Assembly (NCBI RefSeq): GCF_017583065.1
Contig: NZ_JAGEVL010000005.1
Span: forward strand, 62,001 to 126,000
Direction of reading: 5' to 3'
Origin: Staphylococcus shinii
GTDB taxonomy: Bacteria; Bacillota; Bacilli; Staphylococcales; Staphylococcaceae
DNA length: 64,000 bases
A model generated the notes under the pieces. The model ran no database searches, was not told where the DNA came from, and saw only the letters and a program-made list of their open reading frames with translations. Shown piece after piece: positions 45,878 to 55,722 of the stretch (its first letter is position 1; each line of letters starts with the position of its first letter). The position numbers were made by a program, and so were the translations under genes.

Positions 45878-46004
45878 GTATAGCTAAGAGTTGTTATTTT
45901 ACACAAATAGCAGCTCTTTTTATAGAGGAATGTAATATAGCTATAAGATTATGCTTGATTGTAATGTGATTTATTTAATTTTTATATTTGTGTGACATTA
46001 TAAA

Positions 46005-46055
46005 AAAAGCAGTATTTACAAGGTATTTTGAGAATAAATTGTAAATACTGCTTTT
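46005..46055 (+). terminator. terminator of the ProP-like gene
   Basis: AAAAGCAGTATTTACAA (46005-46021) pairs exactly with TTGTAAATACTGCTTTT (46039-46055) around a 17-nt loop. A and T runs on both sides allow either direction. Confidence 0.85.
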
Positions 46056-46348
46056 ATTTTGTATTTATACACATTAAAAGTAAATGTGATGTTAAATTTG
46101 TTTTTTTATGTAATATAAAATGCTTTAAACGCTGAGGTTATAGGCTTCAAGTAACATTTGCTACTTTTTAGAATTTATTTGTATTTATACTTTAAATGAA
46201 TAAATGAGTAACATTAAAAAATAAGCCTTCACGTTGTTTGTATCGTGAGGTCAAAGCGTATTAATTGTACAAAACTATCATACAGTAGTTATCTCTATTT
46301 TGTATAAAAATACCAAAACATACATAGTTTGGCAGTTGAAATGTTGAT

Positions 46349-46376
46349 TTGACTTGAATTTTAATCAGAGTATAAT
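46349..46376 (+). promoter_or_regulatory. promoter of the APC permease gene
   Basis: TTGACT (46349-46354) and TATAAT (46371-46376) are separated by 16 bp. The start would lie about 70 bp before the ATG. Confidence 0.65.
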
Positions 46377-46452
46377 AACGAAATATACAAGACCGTGTAT
46401 AAACTTTACATTTCCTTGATATGATATAAAAGACGTTTAAATAGGAGTAATT

Positions 46453-48096
46453 ATGGAACAAAAGGATGAAAGTAATAAGATTAATTTACCGCAGTTGGTA
46501 TTGCTAGGTTTAGGGTCACTCATTGGTTCTGGTTGGTTGTTCGGTGCTTGGGAAGCCTCATCTATAGCAGGCCCAGCTGCAATTATCTCGTGGATTATAG
46601 GTTTTGTAGTCATTGGATCAATTGCTTATAACTACATAGAGATAGGTACGATGTTTCCACAATCTGGTGGAATGAGTAATTATGCGCAATATACACATGG
46701 TTCGTTGTTAGGGTTTATTGCCTCTTGGGCTAACTGGGTGTCGTTAGTAACAATTATCCCCATCGAAGCAGTGTCAGCAGTACAATATATGAGCTCTTGG
46801 CCATGGTCATGGGCAAAATTCACCACAGGCTTAATGAAAGATGGTTCTATAAGCAACGCTGGTTTAATGGCAGTGTTTGTGATTATTATTATCTTTTCGT
46901 TATTGAACTATTGGTCAGTTAAACTGTTAACCTCATTTACAAGTTTAATTTCAATATTTAAATTAGGTGTGCCCTTATTGACGATTATTATGTTAATGAT
47001 TTCTGGATTCGATTCAGGTAATTACGGGCATACCGTAGGTCAATTTATGCCTTATGGTTCAGCACCGATATTTGCAGCGACCACTGCTTCTGGAATCATC
47101 TTTTCTTTTAATGCGTTCCAAACGATTATTAATATGGGGTCAGAAATACAAAAACCCGAAAAGAATATCGCGCGAGGCATAGCTATTTCACTAACATTAA
47201 GTGCGGTGCTATACATAGTGCTTCAAAGTACATTTATTACATCAATGCCTAGTGACATGCTTCATGAAAATGGTTGGAGTGGCATTAACTTTAACTCTCC
47301 ATTTGCTGATATGGCCATTCTTTTAGGCTTAAATTGGTTAGCTATTTTGTTATATATGGAAGCTGTTGTTTCACCTTTTGGTACAGGCGTATCATTTGTT
47401 GCGGTGACTGGTCGTGTACTACGCGCAATGGAAAAAAATGGTCACATCCCTAAATTTTTAGGAAAAATGAATGAAAAATATAAAATCCCACGTGTGGCTA
47501 TTATTTTTAATGCCATTATTAGCATGGTAATGGTGTCATTGTTCCGAGATTGGGCGACATTAGCAAGTGTTATATCAACAGCAACACTAGTGGCCTATTT
47601 AACTGGTCCGACCACAGTTATTTCATTACGGAAAATGGCTCCTAATATGCATAGGCCGTTTCGTGCAAACTTACTGAAATTTATGGCACCATTCTCCTTT
47701 GTTATGGCGTCGCTAGCGATTTATTGGGCGATGTGGCCGACAACTGCACAAGTAATCTTTATTATTATTCTAGGTTTACCAATTTACTTCTTTTATGAAT
47801 ATAAAATGAATTGGAAAAATACTAAGAAACAAATCGGAGGTAGTTTGTGGATTATTTTATACCTTATTGTACTTGCTTTCTTATCATTTATAGGAAGTAA
47901 GGAGTTTAAAGGTATGAACTGGATTCATTATCCGTATGATTTTATAGTCATTATCGTCATCGCACTAATATTTTATAAAATTGCTACGTCTAGTTATTTT
48001 GAAAGTATTTATTTTAAACGTGCTAAGAAAATAAATGAAGATATGCGTGAGGATTTACGAGAGAAACATAAAATAGCACAAACAACAGAAGATTGA
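46453..48096 (+). CDS. APC-superfamily amino acid permease
   Basis: A 547-residue permease with about 12-14 spans and a charged C-terminal tail (KKINEDMREDLREKHK). The first span shows LGLGSLIGSGWLFG, followed by EIGTMFPQSGGMSNYAQYTHG. The ATG follows AGGAG. It is monocistronic with its own promoter and terminator. The nearest downstream genes are for arginine synthesis but are separately controlled by an ARG-box promoter. The substrate is unknown; glutamate, aspartate or a cationic amino acid are all possible. Confidence 0.82.
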   Translation: MEQKDESNKINLPQLVLLGLGSLIGSGWLFGAWEASSIAGPAAIISWIIGFVVIGSIAYNYIEIGTMFPQSGGMSNYAQYTHGSLLGFIASWANWVSLVTIIPIEAVSAVQYMSSWPWSWAKFTTGLMKDGSISNAGLMAVFVIIIIFSLLNYWSVKLLTSFTSLISIFKLGVPLLTIIMLMISGFDSGNYGHTVGQFMPYGSAPIFAATTASGIIFSFNAFQTIINMGSEIQKPEKNIARGIAISLTLSAVLYIVLQSTFITSMPSDMLHENGWSGINFNSPFADMAILLGLNWLAILLYMEAVVSPFGTGVSFVAVTGRVLRAMEKNGHIPKFLGKMNEKYKIPRVAIIFNAIISMVMVSLFRDWATLASVISTATLVAYLTGPTTVISLRKMAPNMHRPFRANLLKFMAPFSFVMASLAIYWAMWPTTAQVIFIIILGLPIYFFYEYKMNWKNTKKQIGGSLWIILYLIVLAFLSFIGSKEFKGMNWIHYPYDFIVIIVIALIFYKIATSSYFESIYFKRAKKINEDMREDLREKHKIAQTTED

Positions 48097-48219
48097 TTCA
48101 ACTAATTAGAAATAATATAACAAAAGAGTTTTAACGATGACTTAATGGCACATTACTATTAATGATCATTTAACTTTAAATTTGTCTGAAACTATAGAGA
48201 AACAAGTCAACTTTGTGGG

Positions 48220-48264
48220 GGCAAGCATACGAAAATAAATTATTTTTTAATTCGTGTGCTCGCC
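48220..48264 (+). terminator. terminator of the APC permease gene
   Basis: GCAAGCATACGAA (from about 48221) pairs with TTCGTGTGCTCGC (48251-48263), one mismatch and one G-U, followed by CTTTTTT. Confidence 0.75.
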
Positions 48265-48494
48265 TTTTTTATTATTTTTATGTGTTACGGTAGTCTGAAA
48301 CGTTTTGCGCAACAAACTAACGCAATTTCATTTGAGTACAATTTAACGGTATGCTATATATTATGCAGAATAAATGCATATAAATTATTAAATCACCCCA
48401 CGCTAATTATTTTGAAAATTTAGATAACTTATATTTTTATTGCGATAAATCAAGGTTTTAAATATTTTTTTAGTGTAAAAATTCAAAAAAACCT

Positions 48495-48540
48495 TTGACT
48501 AATAGAAAAAATAAGCGTATCATATATGAATATTAATTCA
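48495..48540 (+). promoter_or_regulatory. rocD-argCJB promoter with ARG box
   Basis: TTGACT (48495-48500), 17 bp, then TATCAT (48518-48523) is a good promoter. ATGAATATTAATTCA (48526-48540), with perfect TGAAT/ATTCA arms, matches the Gram-positive ArgR/AhrC box and covers the transcription start. Arginine-dependent repression is the expected effect. Confidence 0.75.
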
Positions 48541-48577
48541 GTTTTAAGAATAAATATAAAAGGAATGAGGATTTTTG

Positions 48578-49771
48578 ATGAACGATTTATTTGCACTAAC
48601 AGATCAGTATAGTTCGAACAATTATAGCCCGCTAAAATTAGCATTGGCTAAAGGTCGTGGCGCTAAAGTATGGGATGTAGAAGACAATAGTTATATAGAT
48701 TGTGTTTCGGGTTTCTCAGTCGTCAATCAAGGGCATTGTCATCCTAAAATTATAAAAGCATTTCAAGAACAGAGTGAAAAAATAACAATGGTTTCTCGTG
48801 CTCTATATAGTGATAATCTAGGAAAATGGGAAGAAAAGATATGCTCACTTGCTAATAAAGAAAAGGTTCTTCCAATGAATACAGGCACCGAAGCTATTGA
48901 AACAGCAATTAAAATTGCTCGTAAATGGGGCACAGACATAAAAGGTGTTAATGATGGTGAAGGTGAAATTATTGCGATGAAGGGAAACTTTCATGGTCGT
49001 ACGTTAGGCGCTTTATCGCTGTCTTCTCAAGAAAGTTATAAACAAGGTTTTGGTCCCTTATTAAATAACGTTCACTACACTGACTTTGGTGATTTAAGTC
49101 ATTTGAAAGATTTAATTAATAAGAATACAACAGCTATTATATTAGAACCTATTCAAGGTGAAGGTGGCGTCAATATTCCTCCTGATAATTTTATCAAAGA
49201 AGTCCGCAAATTATGCGATGAACATAATGTGTTATTTATTGCAGATGAAATACAAGTCGGCCTTGGACGTACAGGTAAAATGTTTGCAACGGAATGGGAA
49301 GGTGTAGAACCTGACATCTATTTACTAGGTAAGTCACTTGGCGGAGGACTATACCCAATATCGGCAGTATTAGCTAATCATGATGTCATGGATGTATTAA
49401 CACCAGGTACACATGGTTCCACATTTGGAGGAAATCCACTTGCTTGTGCGGTTTCAATGGCTGCATTAGATGTGCTAATTGAAGAAAAGCTAATAGAGAA
49501 TTCTGCAAAACTTGGACAAAAGTTATTAAATCAATTGCAACTTATAGATAGTAACATCATCTCTGACGTGAGAGGTAGGGGATTATTTATCGGAATAGAA
49601 CTAACAGAAGCAGCGCAACCATATTGTTTAGAGATGATTGAAAAAGGTGTGTTATGTAAAGAAACCCAAGGTAATATTATTCGTATTGCGCCACCACTAG
49701 TTATTAATGAACAAGAAATTGATAAAGTGATCAGTGTCATCACTGAAGTATTAGAAAAAAGCGGAAAATAG
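48578..49771 (+). CDS. rocD: ornithine/acetylornithine aminotransferase (RocD-like)
   Basis: A 397-residue class III aminotransferase. The PLP lysine is K252 in LLGKSLGGGLYPISAVLAN, and FIADEIQVGLGRTGKMFATE carries the conserved aspartate. The text GKSLGGGLYPISAV is closer to ornithine aminotransferases than to ArgD as I know them. Yet it heads an operon with argC, argJ and argB, where ArgD activity is needed. It may act on N-acetylornithine here, or provide ornithine from glutamate semialdehyde as in the proline route of S. aureus. The ATG at 48578 lies 7 bp after GAGG. argC follows after 39 bp. Confidence 0.85.
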   Translation: MNDLFALTDQYSSNNYSPLKLALAKGRGAKVWDVEDNSYIDCVSGFSVVNQGHCHPKIIKAFQEQSEKITMVSRALYSDNLGKWEEKICSLANKEKVLPMNTGTEAIETAIKIARKWGTDIKGVNDGEGEIIAMKGNFHGRTLGALSLSSQESYKQGFGPLLNNVHYTDFGDLSHLKDLINKNTTAIILEPIQGEGGVNIPPDNFIKEVRKLCDEHNVLFIADEIQVGLGRTGKMFATEWEGVEPDIYLLGKSLGGGLYPISAVLANHDVMDVLTPGTHGSTFGGNPLACAVSMAALDVLIEEKLIENSAKLGQKLLNQLQLIDSNIISDVRGRGLFIGIELTEAAQPYCLEMIEKGVLCKETQGNIIRIAPPLVINEQEIDKVISVITEVLEKSGK

Positions 49772-49810
49772 TATTATAAAAGACCGAATATTCAGAAAGG
49801 AATGAACGTC

Positions 49811-50842
49811 ATGATAGATGTTGGCATTGTTGGAGGCAGTGGTTATGGAGCGATTGAATTAATTAGGTTATTAACACATCATCCATATGTAAATATTAAA
49901 TATATATTCTCACATTCAAAAATTGATGAACCAATCAAAGAAACATTTCCTCACTTGAGTCACTTAACACATCAATATGAAGCACTGAATAGTGAGCAGA
50001 TTGATTGTGATGTTGTATTCTTCGCAACACCTTCTAATATAAGTAAAGGTTTAGCACCATCATTAATTGAAAGAAATATAAAAGTTATTGATTTATCTGG
50101 TGATTTCAGATTGGGTGATAGATCTGTATATAAACAATTCTATGGTGAATCAGCAGCACCACAAGAACAATTAGAAAAAGCCAATTACAGTATTGCAGAA
50201 TGGTCAAATATTGAACAAAACCATACGCAATTAGTTGCAAATCCGGGGTGTTTCCCTACTGCTACATTGTTAGCGATACACCCACTTGTTGACGAACAAA
50301 TAATTAACAATGATTCTATTATTATTGATGCCAAGACTGGTGTTTCAGGCGCTGGAAGATCATTAGCACAGCATGTCCATTATTCAGAGATGAATGAAAA
50401 CTTTAGCGCTTATGCGATAGGTAAGCATAAACATAAACCTGAAATAGAACAGTATATTTCAAAGCTAGCAAATGAAAATATAAAAGTAGTATTTACCCCA
50501 CATCTTGTACCGATGACAAGAGGCATCTTATCAACAATTTATGTAAAACTTAATCAACATGTAACTAATGAAGGTTTACATGCAATTTTCACAGAATATT
50601 ATGATGATAAACCATTTGTTCGAATTAGAGATCTTGGCAATTATCCTAAAACAAAAGAAGTATATGGCAGTAATTTTTGTGATATAGGGATTTATGTCGA
50701 TGAAGAAAGCCAAAGTGCAATTATAGTATCGGTAATTGACAATTTAGTTAAAGGGGCAAGCGGCCAAGCAATACAAAATTTAAATTTAATGTATGGATGG
50801 AACGAAAATACAGGATTAACTCAAACACCAGTATATCCATAA
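49811..50842 (+). CDS. argC: N-acetyl-gamma-glutamyl-phosphate reductase
   Basis: A 343-residue enzyme that reduces N-acetylglutamyl phosphate to the semialdehyde with NADPH. The NADP fold [17 protein letters not shown] is at the N-terminus and the catalytic cysteine sits in [29 protein letters not shown] and [13 protein letters not shown] are further family motifs. I start at ATG 49811; an ATG at 49802 touches the AAAGGA site. It lies between rocD and argJ in one operon, 23 bp before argJ. Confidence 0.95.
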   Translation: MIDVGIVGGSGYGAIELIRLLTHHPYVNIKYIFSHSKIDEPIKETFPHLSHLTHQYEALNSEQIDCDVVFFATPSNISKGLAPSLIERNIKVIDLSGDFRLGDRSVYKQFYGESAAPQEQLEKANYSIAEWSNIEQNHTQLVANPGCFPTATLLAIHPLVDEQIINNDSIIIDAKTGVSGAGRSLAQHVHYSEMNENFSAYAIGKHKHKPEIEQYISKLANENIKVVFTPHLVPMTRGILSTIYVKLNQHVTNEGLHAIFTEYYDDKPFVRIRDLGNYPKTKEVYGSNFCDIGIYVDEESQSAIIVSVIDNLVKGASGQAIQNLNLMYGWNENTGLTQTPVYP

Positions 50843-50865
50843 ACTAATTTGAAAGGGGAGAGAAG

Positions 50866-52104
50866 ATGATAGATATTGAAACAATTGATACGTTAAACCA
50901 ATTAAATATAGATTTACAAGGTGATGTAAGTTCACCTTTAGGATATATCGCCGGCGGATTTCATGCAGGATTAAGAAGAAAGAAAAAAGATTTCGGTTGG
51001 ATTTACTCGACTACAGAAGCAACAGCTACAGGTGTATATACACTAAATCGTTTTAAGGCAGCGCCTTTAAAAATAACTGAAGATAGTATTAACGTTAATA
51101 AAACATTACAAGCAATTGTGGTTAATTCAGCGAATGCAAACTCATGTACAGGTGAAAAAGGAATGCAAGATGCGCTAGATACACAAGCTTGGGTAGCAGA
51201 ACATTTGAATATTGAGCAACAAAACGTTGGTGTTGCATCGACAGGCGTTGTAGGTGCGTTTCTACCTATGGATAAAATTCATTATGGTACACAACACGTT
51301 TTGAAAGAAGAATATAATAATAGTAAATTTTTCAATCAAGCTATTTTGACAACAGATACAGCGACTAAACATTTATCAGTACAAGTTGAAATTGATGGTA
51401 AGACGGTTACCGTTGGCGGTAGTGCTAAAGGTTCTGGTATGATACATCCAAACATGGCAACAATGCTTGGATTTATAACAACTGATGCTAATATTGATGA
51501 AGATACTTTGGATTATTGTCTAAAACAAGCAACGGATCAATCGTTTAATATGATTACGGTTGATGGTGATACAAGTACAAACGACATGGTACTATGTATG
51601 GCTAATGGACAAGCGAACAATAGTAAAATTGATGCTTTACATCCAGAGTGGCATAAATTTGTATATGCCTTCAACTTTGTAAGTCAATACCTTGCGAAAT
51701 CAATTGCCAAAGATGGCGAAGGTGCTACGAAATTAGTTACTGCAAAAGTAACAGGTGCGCCTAATGTTAAAGAAGCAAAAAAGATTGCTAAAAGCATTGT
51801 ATCTTCTAATTTAGTCAAAACGGCTATACATGGTGAAGACGCAAACTTTGGCAGAATTGTAAACGCAATAGGTTACGCATCACAATTTGTAGAACCAAAT
51901 GAGACAAATGTTTCTTTTTGTCAGTTACCAGTATTAGAACAAGGTATTCATTTAGAGTTTGATGAGGAATTATTAAAAGAACGTTTAACAGAAGATAACA
52001 TTGTAATAGAAGCTTCAGTTGGAAACGGTGATGGTGAAGCGGCAGCATATGGTTGTGATTTATCATATGAATATGTGCGCATTAACGCATCGTATAGAAC
52101 GTAA
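50866..52104 (+). CDS. argJ: bifunctional glutamate N-acetyltransferase / ornithine acetyltransferase
   Basis: A 412-residue ArgJ that recycles acetyl from N-acetylornithine to glutamate. The self-cleavage site A198-T199 is visible in GSGMIHPNMATMLGF; T199 becomes the N-terminal nucleophile of the beta chain. DANFGRIVNAIGYA and the C-terminal YVRINASYRT are also typical. The ATG follows AAAGGGGAG. It is third in the operon, 12 bp before argB. Whether it is mono- or bifunctional cannot be seen, but no separate argA or argE was found here. Confidence 0.95.
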   Translation: MIDIETIDTLNQLNIDLQGDVSSPLGYIAGGFHAGLRRKKKDFGWIYSTTEATATGVYTLNRFKAAPLKITEDSINVNKTLQAIVVNSANANSCTGEKGMQDALDTQAWVAEHLNIEQQNVGVASTGVVGAFLPMDKIHYGTQHVLKEEYNNSKFFNQAILTTDTATKHLSVQVEIDGKTVTVGGSAKGSGMIHPNMATMLGFITTDANIDEDTLDYCLKQATDQSFNMITVDGDTSTNDMVLCMANGQANNSKIDALHPEWHKFVYAFNFVSQYLAKSIAKDGEGATKLVTAKVTGAPNVKEAKKIAKSIVSSNLVKTAIHGEDANFGRIVNAIGYASQFVEPNETNVSFCQLPVLEQGIHLEFDEELLKERLTEDNIVIEASVGNGDGEAAAYGCDLSYEYVRINASYRT

Positions 52105-52116
52105 GGAGTGTATCGT

Positions 52117-52878
52117 ATGAGTTATATTGTTATAAAAATAGGCGGTAGCACGTTAACTAATCTACATGCTTCGACGATTGAGGATATTTCTAAATTAAAG
52201 GAACAAGGCTACCAACCAATCATTGTGCATGGTGGTGGTCCATTTATAAATAAAGCATTAGAGCAACAAGGTGTAGCGCCTTTATTTGAAGATGGTTTGA
52301 GAGTTACGACAGATGAAGTATTGTCAATAACAAGCCAGACATTAGTAGGTAATGTAAACCCAGGTCTAGTAAGTAAAATTAATCAATCTAATATACAAAG
52401 TATTGGTATGAATGGTATAGATGCTAAACTTTTTGATGTAGCGCCACTAGACGAGAAATATGGATATGTAGGTGAACCCAAAGATATAAATACATCTGTA
52501 TTTGATAAAATAACGGACCAATTTATTCCAGTCATTGCTTCAATTGGTATGAACCAAGCAACGTCACAATTATATAATATTAACGCGGATACATTAGCTT
52601 ATAAAATAGCACAAGCACTTAATGCGCCTCTCTATCTTTTAAGTGATATTCCAGGTGTTTTAATTAATAAAGAAGTACAGTCTACGTTGAACGCAGAACG
52701 TATTCAGTGCTTTATCGATCAAGAATTGATATATGGAGGGATGATTCCTAAAGTACAAGACGCAATCCAAGCAATTGAACTTGGCTGTCAAAAAGTTGTG
52801 ATTGCAGCAGGAAGTGAAGCACATATTATTAAAAAATTACAAGATGGTGAAAATGTAGGCACAACAATACAACAATAG
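52117..52878 (+). CDS. argB: acetylglutamate kinase
   Basis: A 253-residue amino acid kinase-fold enzyme that phosphorylates N-acetylglutamate. Motifs are VIKIGGSTLTN, VHGGGPFINKALEQQG, YNINADTLAYKIAQALNA and GGMIPKVQDAIQA. I start at ATG 52117, 8 bp after AAGGAG; GTG 52108 overlaps that site. It is the last operon gene, ending at a very strong terminator. Short length without an N-terminal extension suggests an arginine-insensitive type, with control left to the ARG box (inference). Confidence 0.95.
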   Translation: MSYIVIKIGGSTLTNLHASTIEDISKLKEQGYQPIIVHGGGPFINKALEQQGVAPLFEDGLRVTTDEVLSITSQTLVGNVNPGLVSKINQSNIQSIGMNGIDAKLFDVAPLDEKYGYVGEPKDINTSVFDKITDQFIPVIASIGMNQATSQLYNINADTLAYKIAQALNAPLYLLSDIPGVLINKEVQSTLNAERIQCFIDQELIYGGMIPKVQDAIQAIELGCQKVVIAAGSEAHIIKKLQDGENVGTTIQQ

Positions 52879-52939
52879 ATACACATTTCCAATAAATAAA
52901 TGTAAGTAGATTATTAATATATGTAATAGCATAAAGAAT

Positions 52940-52990
52940 ATGAAAAAGGGCTTAAGTCTTATAATACATAAGAGTTAAGCCCTTTTTCAT
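52940..52990. terminator. bidirectional terminator between argB and the M20 gene
   Basis: A 51-nt hairpin: ATGAAAAAGGGCTTAA (52940-52955) is exactly mirrored by TTAAGCCCTTTTTCAT (52975-52990), with TCTTAT/ATAAGA extending the stem. Confidence 0.92.
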
Positions 52991-53005
52991 ATTTAATGAT
53001 TTATT

Positions 53006-54241
53006 CTATTTATGGTTGTTTGTGTAAGTAGTTAATAAGTCTGTATAGAAATCAATAAATTTGAAGTACATTGATTTTTCAACTCGTTCGTCAATTTGAT
53101 GTGGTTTTTCACCAGGACCAAATACTAGGAATGGGAAGTTTTCATCTTTGCCACGTAATAAATTAGAAGCATCTGTAACGCCACCGATTGGAGCCGCAAT
53201 GAAATCTTTATCAAATGCTGATTTAGCAATTGCTTGAGCAGTATCGATTAAGCTATTTTCACCTGTAGTCAAAACAGGGTCTAAATCAAGGTATAAATCA
53301 CTTTCTAATTTAGCACCTTTAGCATTATGTTTGTCAATTGTATCGTCAAACAATGCTTTAACTTGATCGTTATTATACTCTGGGATTGTACGAATATTGA
53401 AGTCTGCATCTGCATCTTCTGGTACAGAATTGACTTGAACGCCGCCTTTAATTAAAGTATTTGTGATTACAAGGCCTTGTAGGGCATTTTCAATTTCTTC
53501 TGCAGCATATGTTGCAGGTAGGGATTGTTTCATTCTATCTATAAAGTGAGTGAAATCTAAAGCGTTGCCTTGTACTTCTTTAGAAATTTTATTGTAAGAA
53601 GCATCTATATCTTGAATAAATTCGATTAAGGGCTTAATTGCGTTAAAGCCGAGGATTGGCATTGAGCTATGTGCGGATGTACCGTGAGATTTTATGCGAT
53701 AGTCCATTGAGCCTTTGTGTGCATAAACCATCATATCTTGGCATGGTTCAGCTATTACAAGTGCCTCAACATCGTCCATATAACCTTTTTCGTATAAACT
53801 TTGTGAACCAAGTTGCTCCATTTCTTCGCCAGTTGTTGCTAAGAATTTAATACGTCCTTGTTTTAATGATTGTGTATTGTTGATTTCAATTAGTGCAATG
53901 GCTAAAGCGGCAAGACCAGATTTCATATCTGCAGCGCCACGTCCATATAAGAAACCATCGTCTTCAGTTAATGTGAATGGCTCGTAAGTCCATTGACTAT
54001 GATCACCTTCAGAAACAACATCCATGTGACCGGAAATACCGATAACAGGTTGTCCTTCACCAATTTCAGCAATTAAGTTAGCTCTACGGTCGTCAATTTT
54101 ATCAATCGTAGAATCAATACCGTGTTGTGCAAATAGTTTTTGAAAATATTCACACACTTCAATTTCATTATCATTTACTGTGTTCATTGCCACAATATCA
54201 GATAAAATTTGTACTTTTTCTTCGTTGGAAAATGTACTCAT
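53006..54241 (-). CDS. M20-family metallopeptidase/deacylase (ArgE/DapE type)
   Basis: A 411-residue zinc hydrolase. Metal-site motifs are GISGHMDVVSEGD, GRGAADMKSGLAALA and TTGEEMEQLGS, with a dimerisation domain in the middle (about residues 180-290) containing HKGSMDYRIKSHGTSAHSS. Database practice often names such proteins succinyl-diaminopimelate desuccinylase, but staphylococci use acetylated diaminopimelate intermediates, so that name is doubtful. It converges on the arg operon, though ArgJ makes an ArgE unnecessary. The ATG follows AAAGGAG. Possible roles are a dipeptidase or a deacylase. Confidence 0.85.
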   Translation of the reverse strand: MSTFSNEEKVQILSDIVAMNTVNDNEIEVCEYFQKLFAQHGIDSTIDKIDDRRANLIAEIGEGQPVIGISGHMDVVSEGDHSQWTYEPFTLTEDDGFLYGRGAADMKSGLAALAIALIEINNTQSLKQGRIKFLATTGEEMEQLGSQSLYEKGYMDDVEALVIAEPCQDMMVYAHKGSMDYRIKSHGTSAHSSMPILGFNAIKPLIEFIQDIDASYNKISKEVQGNALDFTHFIDRMKQSLPATYAAEEIENALQGLVITNTLIKGGVQVNSVPEDADADFNIRTIPEYNNDQVKALFDDTIDKHNAKGAKLESDLYLDLDPVLTTGENSLIDTAQAIAKSAFDKDFIAAPIGGVTDASNLLRGKDENFPFLVFGPGEKPHQIDERVEKSMYFKFIDFYTDLLTTYTNNHK

Positions 54242-54444
54242 AACATACCACTCCTTTTAAAAACTATCACAATTATACATCTGGCAATTTAATTTGATAA
54301 GCAAAAGGACTTTTATTTAAAATCTTATAATAATTTTATTTATTTTGTGTAAAGTTATTACGCGGTATTTAGTTGTAAAAAACCTTGTTTTACTAAACTT
54401 TTAAAGATATGATAATAAAAAACAAGATACTAAGGAGAAACATT

Positions 54445-54834
54445 ATGACTTTTTCATTGTCTGCAATTCATCAAGCACATCAACAATATACTGGTGTAGA
54501 TTTTCCAAAATTATTTAAAGCGTTTAAAGTAATGGGAATAACGATTAATACAGTTGATATTCAAATTGGAACAACAGTATATACGCATCAAAATGGAGAA
54601 CAAATTATAGATACAGGTGTGAAAAGTACTGTACCTATAGCAAAACATACAGATAAAGAGCAAGTGAAAGAAGCATTGGTACAACATCAAGCAGGTGAAA
54701 CAGACTTCCCAACCTTTTGTGATGCAATGGCGCAATCAGGAGTTTATAAGTGGCATATAAGTATTGACGCTGGGACATGTGCTTACATAAATTTAAATAA
54801 TGAAATTGTTATTATCGAGCAGATTCCAGAATAA
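54445..54834 (+). CDS. DUF1398-family protein
   Basis: A 129-residue soluble protein of the DUF1398/YbcV-like group, with FSLSAIHQAHQQYTGVDFPK at the start and VYKWHISIDAGTCAYIN near the end. No function is established for the family that I know of. I start at ATG 54445, behind AAGGAG; the frame opening 12 codons earlier has no site. It is monocistronic, divergent from the M20 gene. Confidence 0.78.
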   Translation: MTFSLSAIHQAHQQYTGVDFPKLFKAFKVMGITINTVDIQIGTTVYTHQNGEQIIDTGVKSTVPIAKHTDKEQVKEALVQHQAGETDFPTFCDAMAQSGVYKWHISIDAGTCAYINLNNEIVIIEQIPE

Positions 54835-55007
54835 TGATTTTTATGGGATATAAGGAAAGAGATAAGTTTTTAAGACGAATATTATGACAGCATTAATCAT
54901 TGATGATACGCTAGGCTCATAGAATAATTAACATAACAAATCCAGCATATTTATATGTAGTTTATTATAGTGAGGTTATAGCAAGTTATGGGAAGGGGTT
55001 CATTAAT

Positions 55008-55547
55008 ATGACAAGTGTAGCTATTATTGCAGGTGGCAATAAAATACAATCACGTTTAACCGGAGTTGTGGATTATGCCGAACAATATTTGAATGGTGTA
55101 GGAATTGATACTGAAGTCATTCATGTCCATCAGCTTGATGCTGAAGCATTAATTACAGCAGATTTTTCGAACGACTCAATTAATGAAACGCACAAAAAAA
55201 TTGAAAATGCAGATGGCATTATCATCGTATCCCCAGTGTTTAAAGCAGCATATTCAGGTATAGTTAAGACTTATCTCGATTTATTACCACGAGGTGCATT
55301 TACTGGGAAAACTGTATTGCCTTTAGCATTAGGAGGCACATTCGCACATGTACTGGCAATTCAGTATAGCTTAGACCCAGTGATTAAAGAGCTAGGGGCA
55401 GATACGATTCATAAAGGTAGATTTATTTTAGATAAGCACATTACTGCAAATGAAGATGGGACATATGGCTATGATCAAGAAGCGAAAGATGGACTGAACA
55501 AAACGTTAAAAAAGTTTGTCAGTGATAAAGCTCAAGTGACGGAATAA
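55008..55547 (+). CDS. NADPH-dependent FMN reductase (SsuE-like)
   Basis: A 179-residue flavodoxin-fold protein. IIAGGNKIQSRLTGVVDYAE and ADGIIIVSPVFKAAYSGIVK followed by TYLDLLPRGAF are the flavin and NADPH landmarks of the SsuE group. Such enzymes supply reduced FMN to two-component monooxygenases, for example in sulfonate use, but no monooxygenase gene is adjacent. The ATG follows GGAAGGGG at a slightly long distance. It ends at the terminator at 55647. Confidence 0.86.
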   Translation: MTSVAIIAGGNKIQSRLTGVVDYAEQYLNGVGIDTEVIHVHQLDAEALITADFSNDSINETHKKIENADGIIIVSPVFKAAYSGIVKTYLDLLPRGAFTGKTVLPLALGGTFAHVLAIQYSLDPVIKELGADTIHKGRFILDKHITANEDGTYGYDQEAKDGLNKTLKKFVSDKAQVTE

Positions 55548-55646
55548 ATTGATGTCTCATATGCTTAGTATTTAATATACGGGACATATATGTTGGGATA
55601 ATCGTTGATTTTAATTAGACAAGTCTAGAAAAATCTTAAATTGTAT

Positions 55647-55710
55647 AAAAAGCGACGTGCATAAGTGGGGAATCAAAAATACTGATTTCCCACTTATGCA
55701 TGTCGTTTTT
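55647..55710. terminator. bidirectional terminator between FMN reductase and VOC genes
   Basis: TGCATAAGTGGG (55658-55669) pairs with CCCACTTATGCA, extended by AAAAGCGAC and GTCGTTTTT with small imperfections. It suits both converging genes. Confidence 0.85.
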
Positions 55711-55722
55711 ATTATGTCATAA

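Larger units (their letters stand above)
45878..46452. other. intergenic region between proP-like and APC permease genes
   Basis: 575 bp with a terminator at 46005-46055, a small hairpin CTTCACG/CGTGAGG near 46227-46250 and a near-consensus promoter at 46349-46376. I could not recognise a riboswitch or T-box although an amino acid permease follows. Confidence 0.55.
48097..48577. other. intergenic region upstream of rocD
   Basis: 481 bp with a terminator at 48220-48264 and the ARG-box promoter at 48495-48540. The middle is AT-rich with nothing else recognised. Confidence 0.55.

Noticed and set aside
46081..46452. Riboswitch or T-box leader before the APC permease gene
   Set aside because: No T-box sequence, specifier stem or lysine/SAM riboswitch core could be identified, and the promoter lies close to the gene.
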